Position numbers and translations under genes: made by a program. A model generated the notes under the pieces. That model ran no database searches. It was not told where the DNA came from and was given only the letters and a program-made list of their open reading frames with translations. A DNA stretch of 64,000 nucleotides from Emydura subglobosa (taxonomy: Eukaryota > Chordata > Testudines > Chelidae): positions 33,773,563 through 33,837,562 of the forward strand of contig ML679962.1 of assembly GCA_007922225.1 (NCBI GenBank). Direction: 5' to 3'. Each line of letters opens with the position of its first letter. Position 1 is the stretch's first letter. Below are positions 26,566-40,261 of this stretch, one piece after another.

Positions 26566-27152
26566 ATCATAGAATCATAGACGATGAGAGTTGGAAGGGA
26601 CCTCAGGAGGTCATCTGGTCCAACCCCTGCTCAAAGCAGGATCAACCCCAACTAAATCATCCCAGCCAGGGCTTTGTCAAGCCGCACCTTAAAAACCTAT
26701 AAAGATGGAGATTCCACCACCTCCCTAGGTAACCCATTCCAGTTCTTCACAACCCTCCTAGTGAAAAAGACTTTCCTGATATCCAACCTAGACCTCCCCC
26801 ATTGCAACTTGAGACCATTGCTCCTAGTTCTGTCATCTGCCACCACCGAGAACAGCCTAGCTCCATCTTTCCTGGAGCCCCTGTTCAGATAGTTAAAGGC
26901 TGCTATCAAATCCCCCCCCGCCTTCTTCTCTTTTGCAGACTAAACCAGCCCAGTTTCCTCAGCCTCTCCTCATAGGTCATGTGCTCCAGCCCCCTAATCA
27001 TTTTTGTCCACATCCTTTCTGTAGTGGGGGGCTCAAAACTGGACACAATACTCCAAATGTGGCCTCACCAGTGCCGAACAGAGGGGAATAATCACTTCCC
27101 TTGATCTGCTGGCAATGCTCCTATTAATGCAGCCCAATGTGCCGTTAGCCCT
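26566..27152 (-). mobile_element. CR1 LINE with ORF2 C-terminal remnant
   Basis: The longest CR1 copy here, about 590 nt. The + strand begins 'atcatagaatcatagacga' (complement of the 3' terminal repeats). The - strand at 26697-26909 encodes RLDIRKVFFTRRVVKNWNGL followed by PREVVESPSL, the conserved end of CR1 ORF2. Upstream on the - strand is the last part of the reverse-transcriptase region, without catalytic motifs. It is 5'-truncated and not active. Confidence 0.93.
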
Positions 27153-27247
27153 TAGCTCAGGAAACAGATTCGTGAGGAAAGTGCCTCTACCGCATGTTGT
27201 CAGAGGGTCTGAAAATTGAGTCCCTCTTTACCAGTTGACTGACAGCT

Positions 27248-27594
27248 CATAAGAACATGAGAACGGCCATGCTGGGTCCGACCAATGGTCCATCTAACCC
27301 AGTATCCTGGCTTCCGACAATGGCCAATGCCAGGTGCTTCAGAGAGAAGGAACAGAACAGGCAATCCTCAAGTGATTCATCCTTTGTCATCCACACCCAT
27401 CTTCTGGGAAACAGAGACTCGGGACACCCAGAGCATGGGGTTGCATCCCTGCCCGTCCCGGCTAGTAGCCATTGATGGATCTATCTTCCAGGAACATGTC
27501 TAGTTCTTTTTTGGACCCTGTTAAAGTTTTGGCCTTCACAACATCCCCTGGCAAAGAGTTCCACAGGTTGAATGCGCATTGTGTGAAGAAGTAA
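27248..27594 (-). mobile_element. CR1-related LINE, second subfamily
   Basis: The + strand reads 'cataagaacatgagaacggc', 'ggtccatctaacccagtatc', 'agccattgatggatctatc', then 'ttccacaggttgaatgcgca'. This is a distinct CR1 3' end known from turtle genomes. It starts 96 nt after the previous copy, in the same orientation. Confidence 0.85.
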
Positions 27595-30500
27595 CACGGT
27601 CACAAGCTTGCGTCTCGTTAGTGGTTGTGGAGATGGTGACAAACAGAGAGAGGGAGAAGCTGCTTTCTAGGAGATGGGATGTGGAGAAAACTGCTCCAGG
27701 TGATAGAAATGAAGCTGGTTTTAAACAGTGCCTTAGGCAACGCCAGGTAAATTCCTGTTAGTTCCGATGCAGAGAAATCAAACAGAGGCAGTGCATGGAT
27801 GTAGATAGTCGGAATTTGAGTAAAAACTGACCGGAATCCTATGCAGAATGTTGAGATTTTATATTTTTATTGCTCTCAAAAGAAATGAGAAGTGACTAAA
27901 AACCCCAGCTTACAATCATTGCAGCTGATGCAAATTAGATAATTGCAAACTCAGAACATATTTTTTTTCTAAGCCAATTTTTATTTATTTATTTTTTTTG
28001 GACCAAGTCATTGGGTTTTCTTTGAATTGCTGATTGAATTTCCGAGACAGTCTGCAAATGGCTGCAGCGGGAGGTGTGAAGACATGAAGACAGTTGGATT
28101 TTTGAAGAGGGATGATCACATTCGATTTTCTCCATGACTTCTGTACATCCTTTAGCATCTCTTTAAAACCCATCTTCAGTTCTTGTCTCCCAAATTTTCC
28201 TGTGACCCTGAACTTCGTATGCTGACAGTGCAGCGGTCAAACTTTTTATTTTGTGCTGCCAAAACAATAAAATAAAATGCTACTTGCATTGTACCGTGAA
28301 TGATGGGTTTCGCAAGCCAGCCAGCGGGGCAGGGGAAAGAATCATGGCATCTGTGTCAGCATGAGCAACATTTTCCACATAACAGCAGCAATATCCCGGG
28401 ATTTGCTATGTGGACTGTGGCTGGTTTAGTTGTGACGGATGTGATTGGATTTTGCAAAACACAGCTGTCCTGACACTGCTGTGTGGCACGTATGCTGGAG
28501 AAGAGCAATTTCCCACTGTCACTTTCTTAGACTGTTCTGTTAGTTCAGAGATGTTCACTTGTTTCTTATTTTCAGATCTGTTGTGATGCAAGACAGAGAA
28601 GTACACACAGCACTTTCTGCTCTTGCACTGTTGCTCTCTTTGGTAGTTCACAATGCCTTGTGGGGAAGGAGTTCAGTTAAAAATACCTAGAGGTGGACCT
28701 TGTGGAGTGTCTGCCTCAAGAAGCACATGTCGTTTTGGGATCTGCGGGGAATTTGGGCTTCCACCCTTTGGATTTCAGGGCATTTGCACAGGATGGAAGT
28801 TCTACGCTACTCTCTTTAGTGACAGCTCAATGCCCTGGTCTTCCCGCTACACCATGGAGCTGCAATTGCTCTAACAGGCCAAACAATGTGGAGTGAAAGT
28901 GAATCCTGCCCTATATGGCAGTTAGTGGCAGAAAAGCCAGGAGTAAAGGAGCAGCTTCCTGTCTCCATCACCTGCAATCCATGGAGCCCTGCTGGTTAGC
29001 TTTTTGTGTGAAGGGTCTGGCACAGGTTTGGAGAAGGGGCAGCTGTTGGCCAGACACCCTTCCCCTGCTATCTGCCATCCTGCAGTGGTGCATGTAGCAT
29101 TTAGTAAAGCACTGATGACCGCTTTGGAGCACAGTTTCAGATCGGATCCCTTCTACTGCCCTTGAAAGCTTAATACTTCAGGAAATAGTCACATTTTGGG
29201 GTTGAAATTTTCCGCGCTTGGCTCTGTCAAAGGTGAATTGTTTTGTATATGAAGGTTTTGACCCAGTTAACTCAGAGCTCCTCTCCTGGAGAGTGGTAGC
29301 AGGAGGGCTTTTGACTAATAAAAACAACTGCTGTTGATATGTTTGAAGATTCTTCTCTTTATAAATAGCCAAAGTAAGTGTTCGAGATGAGCATATGCAG
29401 TGACACGACTTTCTGGTCTAACAACTTATTGGTATGTTGAGGTACTGGTTGTGGATATAATCATGAATGGAGAGAGATTGAATTTCATCCTGAACTTACA
29501 GATGTAATGCATGTCAGCAAACCACATGGGAATATACAGAGAGATGGGGCGGCTCTAAAGCTAACGATAAACCATGGTTCTACAGAGGCAGACTGATAGT
29601 AGTTGTCCTTAGAAATGTTGATGTGTTATTGCTAGGTCTTCACCCCGGATTATTGCAGGCTTTGGAGAGCCCGTGTTCCTCTTCCCTTCTGCCACCATTA
29701 AAAAGTACAATTCACACTATGCAGAGATCCTGTCAGGTCACAGGTTTGCCCTCTGAGCCTGCTTAGTACGCCAGGTCAGTGAAAACCATTTTCACTTTCC
29801 TCCCTGGTTGTGGGACTCCATCCAGGCGGTATTTAAAGACAGTTAGGGCGTCTCTAAAATAGTTGTTCTGGGGTCAAGGTGAGGGTGGCACCGGTGGAGG
29901 AGCCCAGCTTTTCCACCATCCACAGCTGGAAGAGAGCAAGGACTTCTCCCAGAGCTGTCCCAGGATCTTGCAGAGGAGAGGAGCATTTCCCATTAGGCTG
30001 AACTACCCCCTCTGTTTTGCTGGCTGAGAGGTCTCGCCTTTCGCCGTCTCCAGAGATGCTTTGCGGCTGGGAGAGGGTGGAGCTGGAATCATTCCCTGCT
30101 CTGTTCCTCCCTCGTTTTCACCAAACAGGAGGAAGGAAGAGCTCTGCTACTGAGGGTGACCCCCGGTCCCGAATTGGGCGGGGCAGTCCCGAAATGCAGA
30201 GTTCAAGTCCCGGTCCTGGGCTGAATGACTCCGGGACAGCATTTATCCCAGAGTCTCTGTGGTGCCGCTCTGCACCTACCCAAGGCTCAGGGGTGGTACC
30301 AGCCCGCCCAGGGCAGGTGGAGGATATGGGGCTCCCCACAGCAGCCCGGAGTCCCTAGGTGGCTCTTACCATGTTATGGTTCTGGCTCCTGGCCTAGACA
30401 GGGGGTGGGGCCTCAGGGCGGGGGAGGGGAAGAAGAAGGGCAGGGCCAAGAAGTGGGTGGGGCTTATGCAGATGTCCCGCTTTTGCCTTTTGAAAAGGGG

Positions 30501-31240
30501 GTCACCTGACTACTACTCCACTGCCTCTTCTCCCTCCCTCCCCACCCCTTTCCAATGCATGCTGGTGAGTGGAGTTTTCAAGCCCTGTACTAAAGTGCTT
30601 TGGGATCCTTTGTAGAGAGGGGGTTGGCAGAGCTGTCCAATAAGACTGTGCCATCGACTCTTCCTTCCATTGCGAGAGCTGAGGATCATTAGCCGTAGTC
30701 TCCTTTTGCTTAGGGAGTCGTCTTTGCAGCCGCTTGAATCAAAGGCTTTAGTGCTGCAGCCTTTGTGATTGAGAGACTGTTTCCAGGCATCTGGCATGGA
30801 TTACTTCCTCTTCGACTGCACTTATCACCAGGGCCATCAGACAACGGCGCCAAAACCTTCATAATTCCTAAGAAGAGGAAACAAGGTCTTCCTCCCGCTC
30901 ACTGTGAAGTCTGCAAAGTGTAAGGCTGGCTTGTCATTTGCGTGCTTGGTGTTTATCAGAACGCAAATTGTTCCCAGTGGATTGATCTCCTCTTCTACAG
31001 CCCTGTGAGGAGCTGCTCCTTTTTTAGCAATGTGAAGGGTTGTTCTGGGAAAAAAACTTTTTTATTTAGTCAAGTTCCTTGTTCCAGTTTTGTGGTTGCT
31101 ATATCCCTGCCCCCTTTAAGTAGTTTTAGTTGATAAGTCAACTTTTCCTGGAATCTCAGGCTATTAAAACTATTTTTTCCCCCGTGGAAAAGTCATCCTT
31201 TCTGAAAGTAAGAACAGCCCTTCCTTAAAGCATTTATTTG
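27595..31240. other. Noncoding DNA, nothing recognised
   Basis: A GC-richer part at 29880-30560 has overlapping open frames on both strands with proline/glycine-rich translations, best explained by composition. No exon supported. Confidence 0.45.
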
Positions 31241-31453
31241 AGGCAGTGTTGCCTAGTGGATAGAGCACTGGATTGGCACTCAGGAGCCCTGATTCTATTC
31301 CTGGCTCTGCCACTGGCGTGCTGGGTGACCTTGGGCAAGTCACTTCACCTTTCTATGCCTCCATTTCCCCAACTATAAAACGGGGCCCTCCTTTGTAAAG
31401 TGCATTGAGACCTACCAATGAAAAGCACTGTACAAGAGCTAAGTATTATTATG
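31241..31453 (+). repeat. MIR SINE, near full length
   Basis: The head 'ttgcctagtggatagagcac' carries an A-box-like segment, followed by 'attcctggctctgccactgg', the core 'gtgaccttgggcaagtcact', 'ctccatttccccaactataa' and the tail 'aaagcactgtacaagagcta', then AGTATTATTAT. This is one of the best preserved repeats of the window. Confidence 0.92.
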
Positions 31454-32281
31454 TTGCCTGACTTATTGCACCGATTGCTCCATTCCCATTTCCTTGTATC
31501 CACATTGCTGTTTTAGTCTCTAGCTAATTACATGCAGATTTGCAGACTTGGATTAACATGCATCTCCTCTTTTTGGGTGCTGGTATCCATTGTAACTACT
31601 ACAGGAGAGGGAGAGTCTATGTAGACATCCCAAGGACTATGGACTTGCTCGGCTATCCACTCAGCTGAGGTGGTAGGACAGCAGTGTCCCAAGAACACTT
31701 GGGGGAAGGGCCCATCCTGTGAAAACAAGGGATGGAGGTGGGGAGGGAAACGCATGAGGACAATGGGCCAAATTCGTTCCTACTTGTTACTCCAGTGGCA
31801 TTGAAGGAGTTGCATCGGGGTTGAAGTTGTCTGAGTGTTTTAAGCCCCTGGACTCATGGGTGTGCTGCTAAACATAATCCTCAAAGCACCGAGGAGCAGT
31901 TCATGAATTACACCAAAGAAATGACAGCTTTTTTGGTTTGGTTTCCTTTGTTTATCAGTCCTGTCCCCTTCCTCCCTGCCCTGAAAAGAATCACTGATCC
32001 TTTCCTGCCTAACCCCAATAGATCAGCCTTATGCCTGAGCCCCCGTCAAAAAGATCAAGCCCAATGTCCCATTGGTTCCTTGGATCTTGGGGCTCATTTC
32101 CCTTCCTTATACCCTTTGCACACCTGTTGCAGCTAGTCTACTGCCTTCCTTGATTCCCTGGCAGGACCCTCCCCAGACCCTGTGATCATCTGCCCTGGCT
32201 GACTGGCCTGTCAGCTGCTCCCAAAATTTGGGTCAGACTCTGTAGTAAGAAAAGTGGATCATATCAGAAGCACAAGCTAGA
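31454..32281. other. Noncoding DNA, nothing recognised
   Basis: Only a half-palindrome of the GGGCCAAATTC type at about 31764-31830. Confidence 0.45.
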
Positions 32282-32473
32282 CAGGGGTTCTCAGATTTTT
32301 TTTGCTGGGATCCCCTTTGAAAATATTTCAGGCTGTGATGATTTGCACTCCCCCCCACCCCGTGCCACACCATTCTTACCAGCATACATGGAGGGAGGAC
32401 AGCTCGCGACCCCCTCCCCATAATAATCTTGCAGTCCCCTGAGGGGTCACAATCCCCAGTTTGAGAACCTCTG
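32282..32473. mobile_element. hAT-like (Charlie-type ends) nonautonomous element
   Basis: Left end CAGGGGTTCTCAGATTTTTT; right end CCAGTTTGAGAACCTCTG, its inverse. Ends CAGGGGTTCTCAAACT are typical of vertebrate hAT elements. Interior contains 'ctgaggggtcacaatcccc'. Confidence 0.75.
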
Positions 32474-35400
32474 AGCTAGGGGTTAGCTAGTGTTAGGTAG
32501 TGGACAGGGGAGGCGACATGAACCTTGCTCCAGTTGAAGTCTGAACCATGCAGTGCTTACTGTAAGCTGTTTTCTTGGCCACAAGAGCGGTTTCTTTTGC
32601 CTGCCTGATTGCTCCTGACTGGGCGGCCCGTAAATGGCTGTTTACAGTTCAGCTGGATTAAGTTTCATGCACTAGCAGAAAGGGACATCCCTTCTGGATA
32701 AACCGGGAACAGTCAGACTTTTCTACACTGTGGGCAAGAAGGCCTGTTGAAATCAAGAAAGACGCTGACTGTCAAAATAGGAGATTGGAAACAGGCTCAT
32801 AGATTTTGTTAGTACAACATTATTGAGATATATATATTCACTATAAAGGCCATGTAAAAAAGTCCTTGTAGTCCTAACTCTTGGTAAGGAAACATATTTT
32901 CCCTTCTGTTGCTTGTTTTGCTATATCTTATTGACCTGTTTATTATGGTGGCTTATGTGGAGAGCTGCATAACAAATTCGGATTGCTTTTTTCTTTCTTC
33001 CCATGTGTTAATGCTGTATCGTGCTGTTTGCATTTGATGCTACAGTTGTTGCACCCTGGCTATATTTTCTAGCTGAAATTGTGTAAAGAACATGAGCCTG
33101 GCAGGGGAAATGATATTTGTTTAAAACGCCAGCTTTGCTTTCCTAAAGCATTGGACTTCAACCTTCCAGTTAGAATCTGCCATCAAAACATCCCACACCC
33201 TCCAATGGAAGTGAACAACTTTCCAGCTTGTCCTTACTTCACTGGGCAAATGACCCCTCTTCCTGGAAAGCATTTGTTTTAGTTGAATGCGCTCCATACA
33301 TGTCACAATGATCTTTGCTCCGTTTTGGTGCAGAGGTGGTTTTCCCTTTTGATTTTGCTGGGTTTTATATTTTAAACCAATGTTTTGCTTCCCTGGATGT
33401 TCACATTTTGTCAAATGCCTCTTTGGTGCGGAAGCTAAGTTGGTTTAAAAGCTATGGAATTCTCTGTAAACCAGGAGCTACAACTAACATTATGGTCCAT
33501 GTGAGTAAGAATAGTCTGTTTAGTTACTTAATCAGTAAATGTTTTATAGAGGTGTTGCAGGTACTAAATTAAAATTCCATTTCTGTGAAAACTGGAAATT
33601 TTGCAAACTTTGGAAACTGTGAAAAATTGCAAACAGTCCTGTAAAAAACTGATAAAAGCATTAGGATAAAAATGTGGGGGTGTGGCAGTAAAACTGACCC
33701 AGCTAGAGAACCTGGTTTGGTATAGATTAGCTGACTTTTGAATATTGCCGCAGAGACATTAGGGCTTGTGTTCTGGGGGATGTGGGTGTGTGTGTGCTTT
33801 TGGAAATTGTAAATCAATTTTTTTTTCTCTTGCATCAGCTGGTAAATGGAACAATACAAAGCTGATGAGACTTAAAACTGCTCTGTTACTTCAGAAGATC
33901 TAAGCTGAATAACTTGCCTTTTGGGTATATATAGGGTGGGCTGTGAATCCCTTCAGTTGGGGAAAATTTTGTATTTTTGTATCTATCTCCAGTTCTTAGC
34001 TGACTTTACTTTCTAAACCATCTTTTTCATAGATTTTTTTTCCAGGACAGCTGTTTTGTGTTTACCTTGTGAGGTGAAGTGACAGCTGAAGTGAATTGAG
34101 AAGAAGTTGTTTTGATTAGTTTGGTTGTTTCAGGTCTATTCCCTATGTGGTTGTTTTTGTTGTTTGGAGCCTTCAGGATAGCTACTTCTTGTTGTGTCTG
34201 TTCCAGTAACACCTTTCGGCCTCCTTTGAGATTGGGACCCCCAGCACGCTAGGTGCTGGAAACACTGTACTGAAGAAACACTGTGCTGAAGAAAATCGTA
34301 GGCCTGACATTTTGCCGCGCATTGAATCATCCTCTCAAAGGCTTTCTGATGGGGATGTGGTTTTGAAACTCAAAATTGGTTACTTTGTATAGTAAATTCA
34401 TTACTTCCAGTTCTTTCAAGGCAGACCTGTTACTTATTGCAAAAGAGGGCACTTGGAAAACAGCAATAATCCTCCTCTCAAATACTTTTTGTGACGTTTA
34501 GGAAGGGGGGGAGAGTAGGTTTAAAACGCTGATCTAGATTTGTACATGATAGAAACTCTGATGTATTGCAGCAGTAGTGCTCTGGCATTGTTGTAACATG
34601 TACAGCTAAGCAGTACACACTCAAAAGTGAGGGGGTAGGTAAAATAAATCATATTGTTGAGTTATGGTAGATATGCATCTGACTCTTGTGCCTGCCTTTG
34701 AAAATGTGCTGTTCATGAGGGTGGATTTTGAAAGTCAAACTAACATAAAGACTCTGAGTAGAACAACGTCAGCCCTCTCATGTCCTTTTAAATCTCAAAA
34801 GGAGAGTGAATGCTTAAAATACAGTTTGCATTTGTTCCTAGGCTGATGTTTTTAAAAGGAGCCCTTTCAACTCTCCGTGTGGTTTTGGATCCCAGGTTTA
34901 AAAGTTGATTAGCCTGTCTAGGAGCATGGAATAAGATCTCCAAATTGATGGATAGGCTTTTTAAAACAGGCTTAGAAGCCGGGATAACAGTTTGATAACA
35001 CAGCTGAAATAGGTTCTAAGCTTTTGGTTTCCTGTCTGACCTATTCCTGCATTTGCCTGTGCACATAGGGGCTGTTGCTCTGCTGAGATGAAGGGAATGT
35101 CGTATTTGTGAGAGTGAGACTTAAGTGACTGCTCTTCTTTCGCAGTTTCCCTTCCTTTTTCTGTCTTCACTTCACTTCCCATATTTCTGGTTCTTCTGTT
35201 ACCTCATTGTTCTAGGACCAGGTTGTCCCTTTCTGGGGGAAACCCTGGGAGTGAGCGAAATTCTGCAGGGTTGAGCTTAGCATTTTCTGCGAGTTTTCCC
35301 CTCAAGGGAGGTGGCTGTGGGGACATGGGGAGTTCAGACAGCCACTCTGACCATGTCTTGATCTATGGAATCACAGCTGCTCTTTAATAGGAGATGCTTG

Positions 35401-37060
35401 GTTGTAGAAAATTGCTACAACTATACCTAAAATCATTTGAACTTTTACATAGCTTGAGTCCCAGTTCTGTCTCCCTTGTTTACCAAGAACAATAACAGAC
35501 AGCTTCCTGCAGGGGATGGTGAAGCCGTGACCATGCTCTGTAGACCAAAATTCATGTGATCTGCCACAGCTTACCTATGCAAGCTAAATGCGGAAAATAT
35601 TCGGGAGTTCTTCGTCTCACCTCTCCTGCAAACACCCAGCCACTTTTGGAGGAGAGTGATAATTCAGCTTGTGGAAAAAATTGTGTGATTCATCTCCTCT
35701 GTGGAAGAGTCTTGTACCAGGGGAAACTAGGTCATTTCTTTACAGTAACTCCCATGCGGAGTACCAGCCTTTCATACATGGAAAAAGCAGCCAGCTCCAC
35801 CAGCCAACGAGACTGACACTTGACTCATAGCTAAGTAATACATTTTCTTTTTGTTTCTATAGCAAAATCTAAATCTTATTAACTGCAGTAGAAAAATCCC
35901 TAAATCCTCTCTCTCTGTGCTGATATACACACTTCATCACCGTCACACAGAAACGTCAGCCCCTGCTTTTAAATCTGTGAGAACATGGTAGTTAAAGTTT
36001 TCTTAAGACTTCACAACCTCTTTGTCAGTATCCTGTAATATGTTTAGTAAAATGATGACGTATTTAGTGCCATTGTCGAAGTGATAGCTTTCGGTTACCC
36101 AGCAAAACGAACAAATGAAGGAATCAGTATTGATACTAACACAAACTGGCTGATGGAAGAGCGGACGCAAAGAAGTGGCAGCCTTCCTGTCTAGCTTGAA
36201 GATGTTCTAATTCTCTTGCATCTTAGAGAATTGTGTGCTTTGTACGTTAGCCCTTCCTTCTTTGAAGAAGGAATATGCTTATGAAGTGAATCCCACCATA
36301 TGTTTAATCAAAATTGGAGTGGGATTTTTTTTTTTTTTCATTGTTTCTTTTTCTGAATGGGGAAATTTTGCAACATCCTGGTTACACTTCTGTGAATGCA
36401 CGTCAGGCAGTGCAGGAGAAGAGAGGAAGCTTTAATTTCCTCTCGAACTAGAGAAATGCTGGCAAATCTCATTCGGCTCCAGTCCCTGCCTCTTGGAGCC
36501 TTTAAAGGGATTGTGGGACTCGGTACTTGCTTCCTAATCTCCAGTAGTCTTCAGATTTATCAGGCATTGTGTGAATGGCTCTGCCTCTCACTCCTAGATC
36601 TCAGGTTTGTGACACTTGCTATTGCCTCATTAGGACAACAGACCTGTTTGTGAGCTTCCTTTTCTGTCTAGTTTCAATACAATATTCTTAACTTCCTGGC
36701 CTAACTGTCATGCTCATGCCGTGCAGTCAAGACAGGTCTGAAAGCCACAGTTCATGCCAGAGGTGACTGTGCTGCATTGCACATGAAACTCACAGAACAG
36801 GGACATGCGTGAGGATGGAAGGTGCTGCTGTTGAACCGTAGCGATAATGGCTGCTGTTCTTTGCTTTTGCAGATCTGAAGGTGCTTTGTTGATCATTCTG
36901 GGCTCTGAATCCAGGTTTGAGGGTTGTGTGCTGCCCTTGATGTTTTTGCACAGCTCTTTTCCCTGCAGAACGACAGCCTATATTTTTAGTTCATCTTGAT
37001 CATTTGATCTGCATTCCAACAGCTCCCATGGAACTCCCATGGATGCAAGGACTGGTGAGT
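32474..37060. other. Noncoding DNA, nothing recognised
   Basis: A/T-rich DNA with small frames only. A weak similarity to a common turtle repeat occurs at 34216-34270 ('cccagcacgctaggtgctgg'). Confidence 0.45.
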
Positions 37061-37247
37061 CAGTGGTCCCCAAACCTGCCGAGGCCAGGCACCGAGGCCA
37101 AGAAAGTGGGGGAGACCGGGACAGAGCAGAGCTTCTCGGGGCAGAGAAGGACTGGGTGGCACGCTGTCTTTGCCCCCCACGGGAGCTGGCTGCCTGCCCC
37201 CTGAATGTTCCTCCATGCCCCCTAGGGGGGCAGTCTGGGAATCTCTG
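37061..37247. mobile_element. hAT-like nonautonomous element
   Basis: Left end CAGTGGTCCCCAAACCTGCC; right end 'cagtctgggaatctctg', a decayed inverse. GC-rich interior. Same end type as 16686-16909. Confidence 0.65.
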
Positions 37248-37761
37248 AAGTAAGGTACAATATGTAGGGCAAAATCTCCCCCTCTGCTTGCATGGGGTGG
37301 GGCGACGTGAGGAGATGAGCAGGCAGATCTCTGACATCCTGGCCTTCCCCTGACCGCATGTGTAATGTGAGTGGCAAGGAGGCGTTGTGACGAGAGAGTG
37401 AGAGCTGCTCTCTGAGGCATCGTTCACCCCCTCCTGTCCCAAACCCGCAGGACTTTGTCAGAGAAGCGGCTGCTGCGGTTTCCATTTCAAAACCTGCTTT
37501 CCCCCTTCCGCCAGGCCTCGCGGAGGAGATGCTCTGGGGCGGCAGCGTGGAAAGAGATCCCTGATGGAACAGCTCCTGCAGCAGGTGCTCCGGTGCAAGG
37601 CCTTCGTAGGGAAATTGCACTGGGCTCCTCCAGGCTTGGGGGGGGTGGAGGGAGAAGAGGGGAGCCCCCTGCCCTTTCCTTTGTGCAGACCCATGTGCTC
37701 TGTGCACAGGCCAGCGAACTTGTTGCTGCTCAGCGTGCATGGGGTTGGCTTTTACATGACG

Positions 37762-37997
37762 TAAGAACAGCCGTATGGGGTCCAGTCAATGGTCCATCTA
37801 GCCCCGTATCCTGTCTCCCGACAGTGGCCCCAGTGCCGGGTGCTACAGAGGGGATGAACAGAACAGGGCCATCTGTCGAGCGATCCAGATCAGCCCATGC
37901 CATCCGCTCCCAGCTTCTGGACTGAATGACGGGGCGGTGAGGGGCACCCCGAGCATGGGGTTGCATCCCTGACCATCTTGGCTAATCGCCATTGATC
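37762..37997 (-). mobile_element. CR1-related LINE fragment, second subfamily
   Basis: 'taagaacagccgtatggggt', 'tggtccatctagccccgtat', 'ggatgaacagaacagggcca' and 'atcgccattgat' parallel the copy at 27248-27594 in the same orientation. It is shorter and GC-shifted. Confidence 0.82.
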
Positions 37998-39500
37998 CCG
38001 CAAGCTTTCCTCAGGTCACAGCTAATGCAGGACGCTGCCATTCTAGGCTGATTTTCCTAAGAGCTTTTTCTGAGTCTGACCTTTGTGTGCGGTTTGACAA
38101 CAGTCTCCTGCAGGCTGGGGCTTTTGAGTTGAATGCAGTGTTAGGACGTGAAGCCGGAGTGTGCTAGGTATGTGCTCGGTATGCAGCAGCAGGGAGCTCG
38201 TTTGCAGGTCGTTGGAAGCATGCTCAGCATAGTGCATTGTTGGCGCCTCCCCGGGTTGGGTTTCAAAGCAAACAACCTAAACTGAGGATTAAAAAGAAGG
38301 AGAGGAATTTGTGTGCTATCTCTTCGTGCTATATTAGGCTGTCTGGGCTGTTAACTACTCCATGGAGAAGAAATTTAGACAAACAGCTTTAAAGAAAACG
38401 TTGTTGCTTTTCTGAACAGAGCAGTCTTTTTCCACATCTCTTAAAAGTTCTTAATAAATAGCATTCCGTACCAAGAAAGAGCCACTCTGAGACCCTCCCG
38501 AGATAAGATGCAAGTTCTCAGTACTGCTGGCAACAGAAGCCTCAGGGTCACACAATTTTAAGTTTCTCAATGAATGAAAATCTTATGTGCAAGACGGAAT
38601 TTAGAAAGGCCGGGAATCTAATTTTGAAATGCTTGTGGTTTGTTTTAATATTGTCATTTCTAATCTGCGAGGAATCTTGCGTGTGGCTGCCAGTCAGCAT
38701 CAGAAGCCAGGGCAAATGTGTCAGCTTAACAGTATGCTTCCCCATCAAATAAAGAATTTCTGGGGGTTACAGGTTATTGCTTTCTTCCGTATCATACAAA
38801 CTGATGCCCAGTTATATGTGCACTGGTAATATATCAATCTAGCTGTCAAATATTAATAGCAAAATTGTAAAAGACACTTTTCCTGCTATTTAATTGACTC
38901 AAGGTAATTTATAACAGGCTGCGGCTTAACATAAAAGAGCCATTCCCAGTAATGGTACTCCTCTCACTAAATGAACTTTCAGGTCTCTGCCTTGCCTTCC
39001 TGTTACATACACTCTCTTTAATGCATTCTTCATTGCATTAAAAGGACTTGTACGTAGCTGCATATTCCCTCAAGAATTTAAAACGCTGAGTAAATTAAAG
39101 ATAATGCTAGACTTGTCTCGACACTTGGAAATTGACAGCAATAGCTCTCTGTGTGGATGCTCCAATTCTGGGTTAGCTTAATTCTGGTGGTTTAGCTTAA
39201 TCCACTTTCAAAGTGGCTATTGCATTTTAAATTCACATCCTATTTTATTCTGGATTAATTTCCAAATGTGTACAAGCCCTAAGAAAATGATCAGTGAGTT
39301 ATAGCCAACCCTGTGACTTTTTCTGCCAGCAGCAGATGTAATGCACAACTGGGCACCTTTATACCCCTGGAGAAGGGAATCTAAAAATGTTTTGATGGGA
39401 AGATTAATTTACACATAAATATTTCAGAATATGTATTGGGAATAGGTCTGGCTGTCTCTCCATGCCAGTCTTACCACTAGACAAATGAAAAATCCGCAAA

Positions 39501-39631
39501 GGAGACTGTAAGATTTGGGAGCAAAGATCGTGCCTTGGTATGCGTTTATGTAGTTCCTACCACAGTGGGGCCCGGATCCTCACTGGGGACTTAGAAAACC
39601 ACTACAGGCCAACTAATTAGTAGTAATATTT
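39501..39631 (+). repeat. Ancient SINE-like tail fragment
   Basis: 'gtagttcctaccacagtggg', 'cccggatcctcactgggg' and 'ttagtagtaatatt' follow the order of a widespread sauropsid repeat tail (..CACAATGGGGCCCTGATC..TAATAATA). Confidence 0.5.
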
Positions 39632-40243
39632 AGACTTAATTGGACTTTGTGGTGCTCAGCACTTCTGACATTCAAGGTACTTGTATTGAGGTACTTAGCT
39701 ATGGATTTTAAGCACCTAAACATATACACTTTAGAAAATTATGGCCTTGATCTTTAAGTTTTTAAGATCTAAATTAAGCATCATAAAAGAACACAAGGGG
39801 CTTTCGTCACCAAAACTATTACTGCTCCGTACAGTTACTCTGCACGTTTGAGCTACTGTCTTATCTGATCTGAAATCACAACCTGCTGCAACAGCCGGGT
39901 CAACCTGTTGGAAATGTGGAAGTTTTTTTTTAAATTTTGGATTTGGGGGTTTTTTGTGCTTCCAGGTCAAAATATTTTTCACTAGAGTTTTCTTTGTTTC
40001 TTAGCTTAGTTTTTTTGTTTGTTTTTGATTGGGGAGTGAGAGAGCGAAAGCGTGTTTATGTGTAATAGGTCTGTTTTAACCCAGACAGACATTCTTTCCA
40101 TGTTCAACCTGGATCTCTGACATGTTTATAAATACCCTTCTTCCTGTTTTCTTTTATCTTTCCTATGAATGCTTTCCTGTGGAGGGGCTAATTGAGATTG
40201 TGACATTAGGTTATAATTCAGTTGTATCATCTCACTGTGGTTT

Positions 40244-40261
40244 AAAAAAAAAAAAAAAAAA
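40244..40261 (+). repeat. Poly(A) run
   Basis: About 18 consecutive A. No clear SINE or processed-gene body precedes it. Confidence 0.9.

Noticed and set aside
26697..26909. Possible host gene encoding VVKNWNGLPREVV
   Set aside because: This is the known C-terminal end of CR1 ORF2, so it is a retrotransposon remnant.
29880..30615. Overlapping Gly/Pro/Arg-rich frames
   Set aside because: GC-rich composition opens several frames at once; no conserved motif seen.
31241..31453. Possible tRNA gene
   Set aside because: The tRNA-like head is part of a MIR SINE with its core and tail; no cloverleaf.
36978..37740. Overlapping frames of 140-170 codons on both strands
   Set aside because: GC-rich repeat-derived sequence (hAT-like ends at 37061-37247) open on both strands at once; no family resemblance.
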